A DNA stretch of 14,010 bases from Alphaproteobacteria bacterium (GTDB lineage: Bacteria; Pseudomonadota; Alphaproteobacteria; Rhodobacterales; Rhodobacteraceae), in contig JAUHZL010000025.1 in NCBI GenBank assembly GCA_030425945.1, forward strand, positions 1 to 14,010, written 5' to 3'. The translations under genes and the position numbers were made by a program. Shown piece by piece: positions 6,401-13,751 of this stretch. Positions within the stretch are counted from its first letter, which is position 1. Each line of letters starts with the position of its first letter. The notes beneath the pieces are model-generated. The model saw only the letters and a list, made by a program, of their open reading frames with translations, was not told the origin of the DNA and made no database searches.

Positions 6401-8131
6401 CTAGTTCTCGCGGGCGAGCGCCACGTGGAAGCGCAGGGAGCCGTCGATCCGGTTGGCCAGCGTTTCGATGGAGTTGCGGACCGGCATGATCTGCGGCAGC
6501 TGCAGCTCGATCGACAGTTCGACCAGCTTCGCCACCTGGTGGTTCGGGTCCTTGAAATGCGTGCTGATCCGCCCGCTGAGCCGCACCCGGCCCGCGTCGT
6601 CATAGGTCGCGCGGAAGTCGGCGAAGGGATCGTCCGGCTCGACCGTCGGGATATGGAAATCGCGGATCGCGAACCGGCCGTCCCGCGCCTCCAGCGTCAG
6701 GGACGAGATCACCTCCCGTTCTCCTGCCTTGGCGAAGCCCCCGGAATCGTCGCGCAGCCATTCGCGTGAAATCGTCAGCCGCCAGGTGCCGTCATAGGTC
6801 TTCGGCGCGGCGTCGAAGGCGGCCAGCAGCGCCTCGATGGTTGCCGTGTCGAGGAACCCGGTCTGCGGCACCCGCGCGCGCAACTGGAAGAGCCGCAGCG
6901 CCTCGCGCGATTTCGGGCCGAACGCGCCGTCGGCGGTGCCGAGGTCGTAGCCCATCGCGTTCAGCGTGCTCTGGATCCGGACGACGTCGGCTTCATCGAG
7001 CCCCAGCGCGGCTTCGCGCTCTTCGGGCGTCATCCGGGCGGTCCGCTCTGCCGCGGCCGCCTCGCGCGCGGCCTCGACATCGAGCGCGCCCAGCAGCGTC
7101 CGGTCGAAGGGGCCGGCGGCGGGGTCCTCGGCCTCCGGGGCGGGCGCCGCGGGCGGAGGGGGCGCCACCGCCACCCGGGAACTGTCGAGCACCTGCTGCG
7201 CCATCGCCGCCGCCGCGGTCTCGGGGAACCGCTCGATCACCAGCGCGAGGCCCGCGTCGCGGCTCGCCCCCGCCGGCATCTGCTGGGCCACCGCGAGCAG
7301 GTTCGCCGCCGCCCCCTCGTCGCTGCCGGGGTTCACCACGACCACATCGCCCGCGGCGTTGATCTCGTTGTGGATGAAGTAGAATTCCCGCGCCATCGAG
7401 GTGATCACCTCGGGCCGCTGCGCGCCGTCGGTTTCCTCCAGCACGTCATTGGTCACCCGCTTCAGCATCACCGACACCTCGACATCGGGGGTGTTGATGT
7501 GCCGCAGCAGGGCCTCGGTGAAGGGCGAGTTCTCGTTCGCCCCGTCATAGGCGATGGCCCCCGGCGCGGTCGCGAAGACCACCATGGAGTTCGCGAAGTC
7601 CCGCGAGATCGGCGCCAGCCCGCGCCGCGCGCCCGCCGACCGCCCGGCAAGCCCCGCGTCGGCGATCAGCGCATTGGCCAGCGGGTTGTCCCGGCAGGCG
7701 TCGATGATCGCGATCGAGGTCTGCGCCCGGCTCTCCATGAACTCGACGATCCGCGACAGCTCGATCCCGTCCTGGTCCACCAGCAGCGGGTTGTCGACGA
7801 CCGCGTCCGCCGAGAGCAGGTAGTTCGACCCGTCTATCTGGATGCCGTGGCCCGCGAAATAGAACACCGCCGCTTCCGCCCCGTCGAGGGCGCGCTGGAA
7901 GGCAAACATCGCGCCGCCGAACTCGCGCTGCGTCACGTTGAGGTGGAGCGACACGTCGAACCCGGCCTCCTCCAGCGCCGCCGCGACCGCGGTTGCATCC
8001 CGCTCCGGGTTGGCGAGGGGGGCGGTGTTCTCGTACTGGCCGACCCCGATCACCAGCGCGACGCGGTCCCCGGCCTGCGCCAGGGTGGGTGCGATCAGGA
8101 TCAGGGCCAGCAGGCGCAGCATACGTGTCAT
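6401..8131 (-). CDS. Exported caspase-like (peptidase C14) protein with peptidoglycan-binding-like domain
   Basis: This 576-residue protein starts with a signal peptide (MTRMLRLLALILIAPTLAQA, cleavage near 20). A caspase/metacaspase-fold domain fills residues about 22-255: GDRVALVIGVGQYEN, catalytic His95 in YFAGHG and Cys146 in IIDACRDNP, both present. A Pro/Ala linker (322-340) follows, then a peptidoglycan-binding type 1-like repeat (383-437, with IQSTLNAMGYDLGTADGAFG). The C-terminal region (445-576) is of beta-rich character and I cannot name it. It is probably a periplasmic Cys protease or pseudo-protease; substrate unknown. Start ATG 8131 precedes the signal peptide, though no strong ribosome site is seen; ATG 8122 is an alternative. 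The frame remains open upstream but that part looks non-coding. It diverges from the ClpP-like gene across a long intergenic region. Confidence 0.88.
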   Translation of the reverse strand: MTRMLRLLALILIAPTLAQAGDRVALVIGVGQYENTAPLANPERDATAVAAALEEAGFDVSLHLNVTQREFGGAMFAFQRALDGAEAAVFYFAGHGIQIDGSNYLLSADAVVDNPLLVDQDGIELSRIVEFMESRAQTSIAIIDACRDNPLANALIADAGLAGRSAGARRGLAPISRDFANSMVVFATAPGAIAYDGANENSPFTEALLRHINTPDVEVSVMLKRVTNDVLEETDGAQRPEVITSMAREFYFIHNEINAAGDVVVVNPGSDEGAAANLLAVAQQMPAGASRDAGLALVIERFPETAAAAMAQQVLDSSRVAVAPPPPAAPAPEAEDPAAGPFDRTLLGALDVEAAREAAAAERTARMTPEEREAALGLDEADVVRIQSTLNAMGYDLGTADGAFGPKSREALRLFQLRARVPQTGFLDTATIEALLAAFDAAPKTYDGTWRLTISREWLRDDSGGFAKAGEREVISSLTLEARDGRFAIRDFHIPTVEPDDPFADFRATYDDAGRVRLSGRISTHFKDPNHQVAKLVELSIELQLPQIMPVRNSIETLANRIDGSLRFHVALAREN

Positions 8132-8442
8132 TGGCAGATTGCCGGTCGGGCCGGCCCCCCATCTGGTTCCTGTGGGAGCGGGGCCGAACGACCCGGCCGG
8201 CCGGTCTGCGCTGGCGCGCGCCCGCAGCCGACCCTCCCCAAGTGGCATGATATGTGCCCCAGACCTTGCCTGAATCGGCCCGCCGGACAAGCCTTTTTGC
8301 GCCGTTCGCCACCGGGGGCGGGCCGTCGGGACCGGGACGGAGCCCCGTCCGCGCGGGACAGGGGGGCGGCCCCGGCGGGGTGCCCGAAATCGCCCTGCCG
8401 TCCTCTTTGGTTTGGGCGGGCAAGGCCGTCTTGCACGCGCCG

Positions 8443-8484
8443 GGCGGAGAGCTACTCTCCGCCTCGGGACAGGTCCCACTGTCC
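8443..8484. repeat. Two adjacent hairpins in the intergenic region
   Basis: GGCGGAGAG (8443-8451) pairs perfectly with CTCTCCGCC (8455-8463) around a 3-nt loop. Just beyond, GGACAG (8467-8472) pairs with CTGTCC (8479-8484). On the plus strand they are followed by a weak T-containing stretch (TGTTTGGGG), not a true U tract. They could be part of a structured 5' leader, a small RNA, or a terminator for an unseen transcript. Confidence 0.5.
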
Positions 8485-8564
8485 TGTTTGGGGTGGCCGC
8501 GCGCCCCTCGGACTGCCCGTGCGGCCCGTGGCCCGGCCTTCGGGTCAGGGCGACGAGACGAACG

Positions 8565-8605
8565 GTCAGACACGCTATACGGATGCGGCCCTTCGGGTGT
8601 CTGAC
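8565..8605. promoter_or_regulatory. Perfect 9-bp inverted repeat, candidate operator
   Basis: GTCAGACAC (8565-8573) is repeated inverted as GTGTCTGAC (8597-8605) with a 23-bp spacer, at the start of the AT-richer promoter-like part of the region. The centre-to-centre distance of 32 bp is about three helical turns, as for two dimer-bound half-sites or a looping operator. A hairpin in a leader RNA is the alternative. Confidence 0.4.
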
Positions 8606-8705
8606 GAGTGTATCTTGCTGTTATATTTACGAATCTCGGAACTCCCGCATAGCGTGAACAGTCTTTCCGACGCTCTGCTCCGTGCCCCTGTGTCCGAGTT
8701 CCCGT

Positions 8706-9389
8706 ATGTTGTGTCTTTCCCCCTCTGCCCCGATCCGCGACGCCCTCGGGCCCGAGCCGGGCGTCTGCCGCGGGGCGAGACTCGGGTCGTTCGTCCTGCC
8801 CGACGCACAACGGGTGTCGTCCGACACGGCGTCCGATCCGGACCCCGCCGCCCGCGCGTCCTCCGACCGCCACCCGTCCCTGCCGCGCGGCTGGTGGATC
8901 ATTCCCGGCATCGCCCTCGGCCTGCTGTTCTGGATCGCCGCGGCGCTGACCGCGATCTGGATCTATGCCGCGATCCCGGTGAACCAGGCGATGCCGGAGG
9001 TGCGGAACGGCGTGCTGACGGTCGGCAATGACTATGGCGGGCGGCTCGATACCCGCATCGCCTTCGTCGAGCATCTCAGGCGGCGCGGCGTCCATGTCCG
9101 GATCACCGGCGCGGACTGCGCCAGCGCCTGCACGCTCTATCTTGGCCTGCCGCGGTCCTGCGTCTCGCCGCACACGATGTTCCGCTTCCACGGCCCGTCC
9201 TCGCAGATCTACGGCGTCGGCCTGGGGCCGACCGCCTTCGACCGCTGGTCCCGCCGCATGGCCGAGCAATACCCGCCGCAACTGGCCCGCTGGTTCATGG
9301 CCGAGGCGCGCAACACCATCGTCGGCACCGTCAACGTGCGCGGCGCGGAGCTGATCCGCCTCGGCTGGGCGCGGCCCTGCCGGGGCTGA
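8706..9389 (+). CDS. Membrane-anchored ClpP/COG3904-like protein
   Basis: The product has one clear membrane helix (GWWIIPGIALGLLFWIAAAL and following) and then a domain resembling COG3904 periplasmic proteins of the ClpP/crotonase fold: GNDYGGRLDTRI, a turn GADCASACTLYLG in which the Ser of CASAC sits where ClpP-like enzymes have the nucleophile, then CVSPHTMFRFHGPSS with a His that may complete the site. Protease activity is inference. The C-terminus ends in GWARPCRG. About 227 residues if it begins at ATG 8706; that start has no ribosome site. GTG at 8682 or GTG at 8814, nearer the membrane helix, are alternatives, and the first 60 residues look low-quality (Pro/Arg/Ser-rich), so the true start is probably later. 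It is divergent from the caspase-like gene. Confidence 0.75.
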   Translation: MLCLSPSAPIRDALGPEPGVCRGARLGSFVLPDAQRVSSDTASDPDPAARASSDRHPSLPRGWWIIPGIALGLLFWIAAALTAIWIYAAIPVNQAMPEVRNGVLTVGNDYGGRLDTRIAFVEHLRRRGVHVRITGADCASACTLYLGLPRSCVSPHTMFRFHGPSSQIYGVGLGPTAFDRWSRRMAEQYPPQLARWFMAEARNTIVGTVNVRGAELIRLGWARPCRG

Positions 9390-9440
9390 CGGGCCTTTGG
9401 CGCGGCGCGCGGGGGCGATCCAGGGGGGCAGGGGCGTTGA

Positions 9441-9517
9441 TGGTAGGCCCGGAGGGACTCGAACCCCCAACCAAGGCGTTATGAGCGCCCTGCTCTGACC
9501 GATTGAGCTACAGGCCC
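9441..9517 (-). tRNA. tRNA with CAT anticodon (Ile2 or elongator Met)
   Basis: On the minus strand a full cloverleaf is seen: acceptor GGGCCTG (9517-9511) with CGGGCCT (9451-9445), discriminator A, encoded CCA at 9443-9441, a D arm with GCTC/GAGC, an anticodon stem with loop CTCATAA, and a T loop GGTTCGAGTCC. The anticodon is CAT. It is not the initiator, because the GGG/CCC run next to the loop is absent. C4-G69 and C5-G68 pairs in the acceptor agree with what lysidine synthetase TilS favours in E. coli, so I lean to tRNA-Ile2, but elongator Met cannot be excluded. The first acceptor pair is a G-U wobble. Confidence 0.95.
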
Positions 9518-9527
9518 GGCCTGCCCC

Positions 9528-9557
9528 CGGATACGGCGTTGCGGCGGGGCCGGTCAA
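9528..9557 (-). promoter_or_regulatory. Promoter of the CAT-anticodon tRNA
   Basis: On the minus strand a -35 box TTGACC (9557-9552, in the context CTTGAC) is followed after 18 bp by TATCCG (9533-9528). The implied start is a few bases before the tRNA 5' end at 9517. CTTGAC is the alphaproteobacterial sigma-70 preference. Confidence 0.55.
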
Positions 9558-9566
9558 GCCGCCGCC

Positions 9567-9595
9567 TTGAGCGCGGGGCGGGAATGCTCTATCGC
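9567..9595 (+). promoter_or_regulatory. Weak candidate promoter of purM
   Basis: TTGAGC (9567-9572) and TATCGC (9590-9595) are spaced by 17 bp, 29 bp before the purM ATG. The -10 match is poor. The gap between purM and the divergent tRNA is about 106 bp, so both promoters must fit here. No purine riboswitch or PurR palindrome is evident. Confidence 0.3.
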
Positions 9596-9623
9596 GCCCG
9601 CAACGCCTGCCCGGAGACCTGCC

Positions 9624-10681
<1,058 letters not shown>

Positions 10682-10685
<4 letters not shown>

Positions 10686-11284
10686 GCCTGCGCGTCGCCA
10701 TCCTGATCTCGGGCGGCGGGTCGAACATGGTGAAGCTGGTCGAGAGCATGACCGGCGACCATCCCGCGCGGCCCATCCTCGTGCTGTCGAACGACCCGGA
10801 GGCGGGCGGGCTGGGAAGGGCCGCGGCGATGGGCGTGCCGGTGGCCGCCGTCGATCACCGGCCCTTCGGCCCCGACCGACCGGCGTTCGAGGCGGCGCTG
10901 TCGGCCCCGCTCGCCGCCGCCGCGCCCGACCTGATCTGCCTCGCGGGGTTCATGCGTATCCTGACGCCCGGCTTCACCCGCGCCTGGGCCGGCCGGATGC
11001 TGAACATCCACCCGTCGCTGCTGCCGAAGTACAAGGGCCTGCACACCCATGCCCGCGCGCTGGAGGCGGGCGACGCCGAGGCGGGCTGCACCGTCCATGA
11101 GGTCACCGCCGATCTCGACGACGGCCCGATCCTCGGGCAGGCGCGGGTGCCGGTCCTGCCCGGCGACACCCCCGACACGCTCGCCGCCCGCGTGCTGGTC
11201 GAGGAGCATCGCCTCTACCCCGCCGTCCTGCGCCGGGTGGCGGAGGGGAACCGCGCGCGGCTCGACCTGGCATCGCCCGCTTGA
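10682..11284 (+). CDS. purN: Phosphoribosylglycinamide formyltransferase (GAR transformylase)
   Basis: PurN transfers a formyl group from 10-formyl-tetrahydrofolate to GAR, two steps before PurM in purine synthesis. The 200-residue protein has the phosphate-binding SGGGSNM (10-16), and the catalytic triad is intact: Asn108 and His110 in LNIHPSLLPKYKG and Asp146 in TADLDDGP, matching E. coli Asn106, His108 and Asp144. Length is typical. It starts at ATG 10682, overlapping the purM stop by 4 bp. Its stop codon TGA (11282-11284) lies within a TTGACA box that may drive the downstream leader and acetyltransferase gene. Confidence 0.98.
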
Positions 11285-11309
11285 CAGACCGCCCCCGCAT
11301 CGGCACTGG
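11281..11309 (+). promoter_or_regulatory. Candidate promoter for the attenuator-acetyltransferase unit
   Basis: A perfect -35 box TTGACA (11281-11286, in context CTTGAC) overlaps the purN stop codon. The -10 region 17-18 bp later (CACTGG/ACTGGT, 11304-11310) is a poor match. The spacing predicts transcription starting at or next to the ATG at 11317, so the small ORF there would be leaderless. Without a better -10 box, read-through from purMN is an alternative source of transcript. Confidence 0.45.
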
Positions 11310-11316
11310 TTGCGCC

Positions 11317-11367
11317 ATGACTCTGCGCACCGCCCTTTCCGTCTGGTATTTTACCCGCTCGACATAG
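11317..11367 (+). CDS. Putative leader peptide with Trp-Tyr-Phe codons
   Basis: A 16-codon ORF, MTLRTALSVWYFTRST, ends at TAG 11365-11367. It contains consecutive Trp, Tyr and Phe codons (11344-11352). No ribosome site precedes it, but the candidate promoter would place the transcript start at its ATG; leaderless leader peptides are known from the trp attenuator of Sinorhizobium meliloti (trpL). The stop codon sits 2 nt before the first strong RNA-pairing segment and the unit ends in an intrinsic terminator, the expected arrangement for ribosome-mediated attenuation. I do not recognise the peptide from a described leader. A chance ORF in a short intergenic region is the alternative. Confidence 0.45.
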   Translation: MTLRTALSVWYFTRST

Positions 11368-11369
11368 AC

Positions 11370-11404
11370 GCGGTTCGCTGGCCATTTCCCCCCTCCCGAA
11401 CCGC
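11370..11404 (+). promoter_or_regulatory. Putative antiterminator hairpin
   Basis: GCGGTTCG (11370-11377) pairs perfectly over 8 bp with CGAACCGC (11397-11404), with a 19-nt pyrimidine-rich loop containing CCCCCCTCCC. The right arm shares bases 11399-11404 with the left arm of the following terminator, so the two structures exclude each other. A weaker upstream partner for the left arm, ACCGC at 11329-11333, lies inside the leader ORF, giving a possible four-segment attenuator. Confidence 0.5.
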
Positions 11405-11421
11405 CTCGCTGGCGGTTTTTT
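11399..11421 (+). terminator. Intrinsic terminator before the GNAT gene
   Basis: AACCGCC (11399-11405) pairs perfectly with GGCGGTT (11411-11417) around the loop TCGCT, and the stem runs directly into six T residues (11416-11421). It ends transcription from purMN and from the local promoter, about 40 bp before the acetyltransferase start. The overlap with an alternative hairpin suggests that termination is conditional. Confidence 0.88.
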
Positions 11422-11461
11422 CATGTGCCACGGGGCGGTTCCTTCCCAAAGGACCGACCAG

Positions 11462-11950
11462 ATGCCCCTGACCCTCCGATCCGCCGATCTCGGCGACGTG
11501 CCGCGCCTCTGCGCCATGATCCATGCGCTGGCCCGCCACCATGGCGACACGCCCACCGTGACCGAGGCCACGCTGCACCGCGACCTCTTCGGGCCGAGCC
11601 CCCGGGGCCGCGCCCTGGTGGCCGAGCTTGCCGGGCAGGCGGTCGGCTACGCGCTGCTGGTGCCGGTCTGGCAGGCGCAGACCGCCACGCGGCGGGTGGA
11701 CCTGCAGCATCTCTTCGTCGAGGCCGAGGTGCGCGGGCAGGGGATCGGCCGGGCGCTGGTCGCCGCCGCCCGCGAGGAGGCCCGCGAGAGCGGCGCGCAG
11801 CGCCTGACCGTCGGCACCCATCCCGACAATGCCCGCGCCGCGGCGCTCTACCAGGCGCTGGACTTTGCCGAGACCCCGGTCGCGGGGCGGCGGTTTGCCC
11901 TCGACCTCGCGGCGGATGCCCCTCTTTCCCCGACGGCGGTTTCCGCCTAA
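11462..11950 (+). CDS. GNAT family N-acetyltransferase
   Basis: This 162-residue protein has the GNAT fold, which transfers acetyl from acetyl-CoA to an amine; the substrate cannot be named. The N-terminus LTLRSADLGDVPRLCAMI is the usual first strand and helix. Motif A is clear: VDLQHLFVEAEVRGQGIGRAL with the pyrophosphate loop RGQGIG at 91-96. NARAAALYQALDF (123-135) gives the motif B Tyr. ATG 11462 follows AAAGGA (11448-11453) at good spacing. It stands just behind the terminator/attenuator and 30 bp before rnd on the same strand, so the two are probably co-transcribed. If the attenuator with Trp-Tyr-Phe codons is real, expression may respond to charging of aromatic tRNAs, and an aromatic amine or amino acid would be a candidate substrate, which is speculation. 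Confidence 0.92.
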   Translation: MPLTLRSADLGDVPRLCAMIHALARHHGDTPTVTEATLHRDLFGPSPRGRALVAELAGQAVGYALLVPVWQAQTATRRVDLQHLFVEAEVRGQGIGRALVAAAREEARESGAQRLTVGTHPDNARAAALYQALDFAETPVAGRRFALDLAADAPLSPTAVSA

Positions 11951-11980
11951 AGACGAGGGAACACTGACCGAGCAGGCCCC

Positions 11981-13141
11981 ATGCAGACCCTGACCACGAC
12001 CGAGGCGCTGGCCGCCTTCTGCGCCCGCGCCGCCGACGCGCCCTACGTGACGGTGGATACCGAGTTCCTGCGCGAGCGCACCTACTGGGCCAAGCTCTGC
12101 CTGATCCAGCTGGCGTTGCCCGGCAAGGGCGACGCCGACGCGGTGCTCGTCGATCCGCTGGCGGGCGACGGGCTGTCGCTGGAGCCGCTGGTCGAGCTCT
12201 TCCGCAACGAGAAGGTGGTCAAGGTGTTCCACGCGGCGCGCCAGGACCTCGAGATCTTCCACGTCGATTGCGGGGTGATCCCGACGCCGCTCTTCGACAC
12301 CCAGGTGGCGGCGATGGTCTGCGGCTTCGGCGAGCAGGTCGGCTACGAGACGCTGGTCCGCAAGATCGCGCGCGCCGGGCTCGACAAGTCGTCGCGCTTC
12401 ACGGACTGGTCGCGCCGGCCGCTCTCCGAGGCGCAGAAGACCTACGCGCTGGCCGACGTGACCCACCTGCGGGTGATCTACGAGCATCTCGCCGCCGAGA
12501 TCGCCCGCACCGGCCGCACCGCCTGGGTCGAGGAGGAGCTTGCCATCCTCACCGATCCCGCGACCTACGAGACCGACCCGGAAGAAGCCTGGCGCCGGGT
12601 CAAGACCCGCACCACCTCGGGCAAGTTCCTCGCCACGGTGCGGGCGCTGGCGCGGTTCCGCGAGCAGTATGCGCAGGCCCGCAACATCCCGCGCAGCCGG
12701 GTCTACAAGGATGACGTGATCCTGGACGTGGCCTCGACCCGCCCCGCCTCGCTCGACGATCTCGGCAAGTCCCGCCTGCTGCTGCGCGAGGCCCGCAAGG
12801 GCGAGATCGCCGAGGGCATCCTCGCCGCGATCCGCGAAGGGCAGGCGACCAAGCCCGAGGATTTCCCGAAGGCGCCCGAATCCCGCGACAAGCTGCAGGT
12901 GAACCCGGCGCTGGCGGACCTGCTGCGGGTGCTGCTGAAGGCCAAGTCCGAGCAGTCGGGCGTGGCGCAGAAGCTGATCGCGACGGCCTCCGACCTCGAC
13001 CTGATCGCGGCGGGCGAGCGCGACGTGCCCGCCTTGCGCGGCTGGCGCGCCGAGGTGTTCGGCGCCGACGCGCTCAGGCTCTGCAACGGCGAGGTGGCGC
13101 TCACCGTCTCCGGCTCGGACGTGAAGATCGTCAGCCTGTAG
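11981..13141 (+). CDS. rnd: Ribonuclease D
   Basis: RNase D is a 3'-to-5' exoribonuclease that trims tRNA precursors and other stable RNAs. The 386-residue protein has the DEDDy catalytic set: Asp26 and Glu28 in VDTEFLRERTYW, Asp89 in HAARQDLEIF, Tyr155 and Asp159 in YALADVTHL. An HRDC domain covers about residues 210-290 (FLATVRALARFREQYAQARNIPRSRV), and a second helical C-terminal segment follows. Length and order are typical. ATG 11981 lies 30 bp after the acetyltransferase stop, with a modest AGCAGG upstream. It converges on the DedA gene, and the coding ends overlap by 11 bp, leaving no room for a terminator between them. Confidence 0.96.
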   Translation: MQTLTTTEALAAFCARAADAPYVTVDTEFLRERTYWAKLCLIQLALPGKGDADAVLVDPLAGDGLSLEPLVELFRNEKVVKVFHAARQDLEIFHVDCGVIPTPLFDTQVAAMVCGFGEQVGYETLVRKIARAGLDKSSRFTDWSRRPLSEAQKTYALADVTHLRVIYEHLAAEIARTGRTAWVEEELAILTDPATYETDPEEAWRRVKTRTTSGKFLATVRALARFREQYAQARNIPRSRVYKDDVILDVASTRPASLDDLGKSRLLLREARKGEIAEGILAAIREGQATKPEDFPKAPESRDKLQVNPALADLLRVLLKAKSEQSGVAQKLIATASDLDLIAAGERDVPALRGWRAEVFGADALRLCNGEVALTVSGSDVKIVSL

Positions 13142-13751
13142 CGCGCGCCCCGCGCTGGCGGGTGCGCTGCCGCAGCGCCCGCGCCAGCCACCACCCGATC
13201 CCGCCGAGCAGCGCCAGCCCCGCGAGGAACCCCGAGACGTTGCCGAGCAGCCCCGCCAGCTCGACGATGTCGCCCGCGAAGCCGTAGCCCAGCCCGACGT
13301 AGATCGTGACCCAGACCGCCTCGCCCGCGATCCCCGCCAGCGTGAAGCGTTTCCATGGAAATTCAGCGGCTCCGGCGGCGAAGTTCACGTAAGGCCCGAG
13401 CGGCGAGAACAGCCAGCGCGACAGGAACACGCCGGTGCCGCCGCGCTGGTCCAGAATGGCGAGCGCGCCCTCGACGGTCTTGCCGGTGCGCCGGTGGCCC
13501 CGCATCCGGTCGAGGAACCTGCTCCCCAGCGCGCGGCCGATCCGGTAGCCGGTCTGGTCGCCCGCCACCGCCCCGCCGAGCGCGCCGAGCGCGACCCCGG
13601 CCAGCGACAGGTCGCCCGAGGCCACGAAGCCGCCCGCCCCCAGCATGATGACCGAGGTCGGCACCGGGATGGCGAGGCAGCTGACATAGGTCGAGACCAG
13701 CACCAGCACCACGCCCCAGACGGGCACGAGGGCAAGCAGCGTCTCGGTCAT
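13131..13751 (-). CDS. DedA family membrane protein
   Basis: This is a 206-residue inner-membrane protein of the DedA/VTT family, several members of which are lipid transporters or flippases (for example undecaprenyl-phosphate or phosphatidylethanolamine recycling); the substrate here is not deducible. Hydrophobic segments lie at about 5-28, 32-65, 137-155 and 172-192, with re-entrant-like stretches between. Family marks: PVPTSVIMLGAGGF near the N-terminus, GDQTGYRIGRALG (64-76), and FLSRWLFSPLGPYVNFAAGAAEFPW around residues 109-133 with the conserved Arg and Pro. ATG 13751-13749 overlaps the stop of the upstream gene as ATGA, so translation is coupled. The 3' end overlaps rnd. Confidence 0.9.
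   Translation of the reverse strand: MTETLLALVPVWGVVLVLVSTYVSCLAIPVPTSVIMLGAGGFVASGDLSLAGVALGALGGAVAGDQTGYRIGRALGSRFLDRMRGHRRTGKTVEGALAILDQRGGTGVFLSRWLFSPLGPYVNFAAGAAEFPWKRFTLAGIAGEAVWVTIYVGLGYGFAGDIVELAGLLGNVSGFLAGLALLGGIGWWLARALRQRTRQRGARATG

Larger units (their letters stand above)
8132..8705. other. Long divergent intergenic region with inverted repeats
   Basis: About 570 bp lie between two divergent genes for exported proteins. Open frames exist on both strands but look like GC-rich noise: Pro/Gly/Arg-rich, no ribosome sites, no domains. The region holds a perfect 9-bp hairpin (8443-8463), a second 6-bp hairpin (8467-8484) and a 9-bp inverted repeat (8565-8605). From about 8560 to 8720 the composition becomes more AT-rich, with TTATAT near 8620, fitting a promoter for the plus-strand gene. 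Confidence 0.6.

Noticed and set aside
8254..8604. 116-codon plus-strand frame in the intergenic region
   Set aside because: Low-complexity Pro/Gly/Arg/Ser composition, no ribosome site, no domain, and it crosses the hairpins.
8638..8702. GGAACTC and GAGTTCC as an inverted repeat
   Set aside because: Only 7 bp with a 51-bp gap and no extension of pairing; expected by chance at this length.
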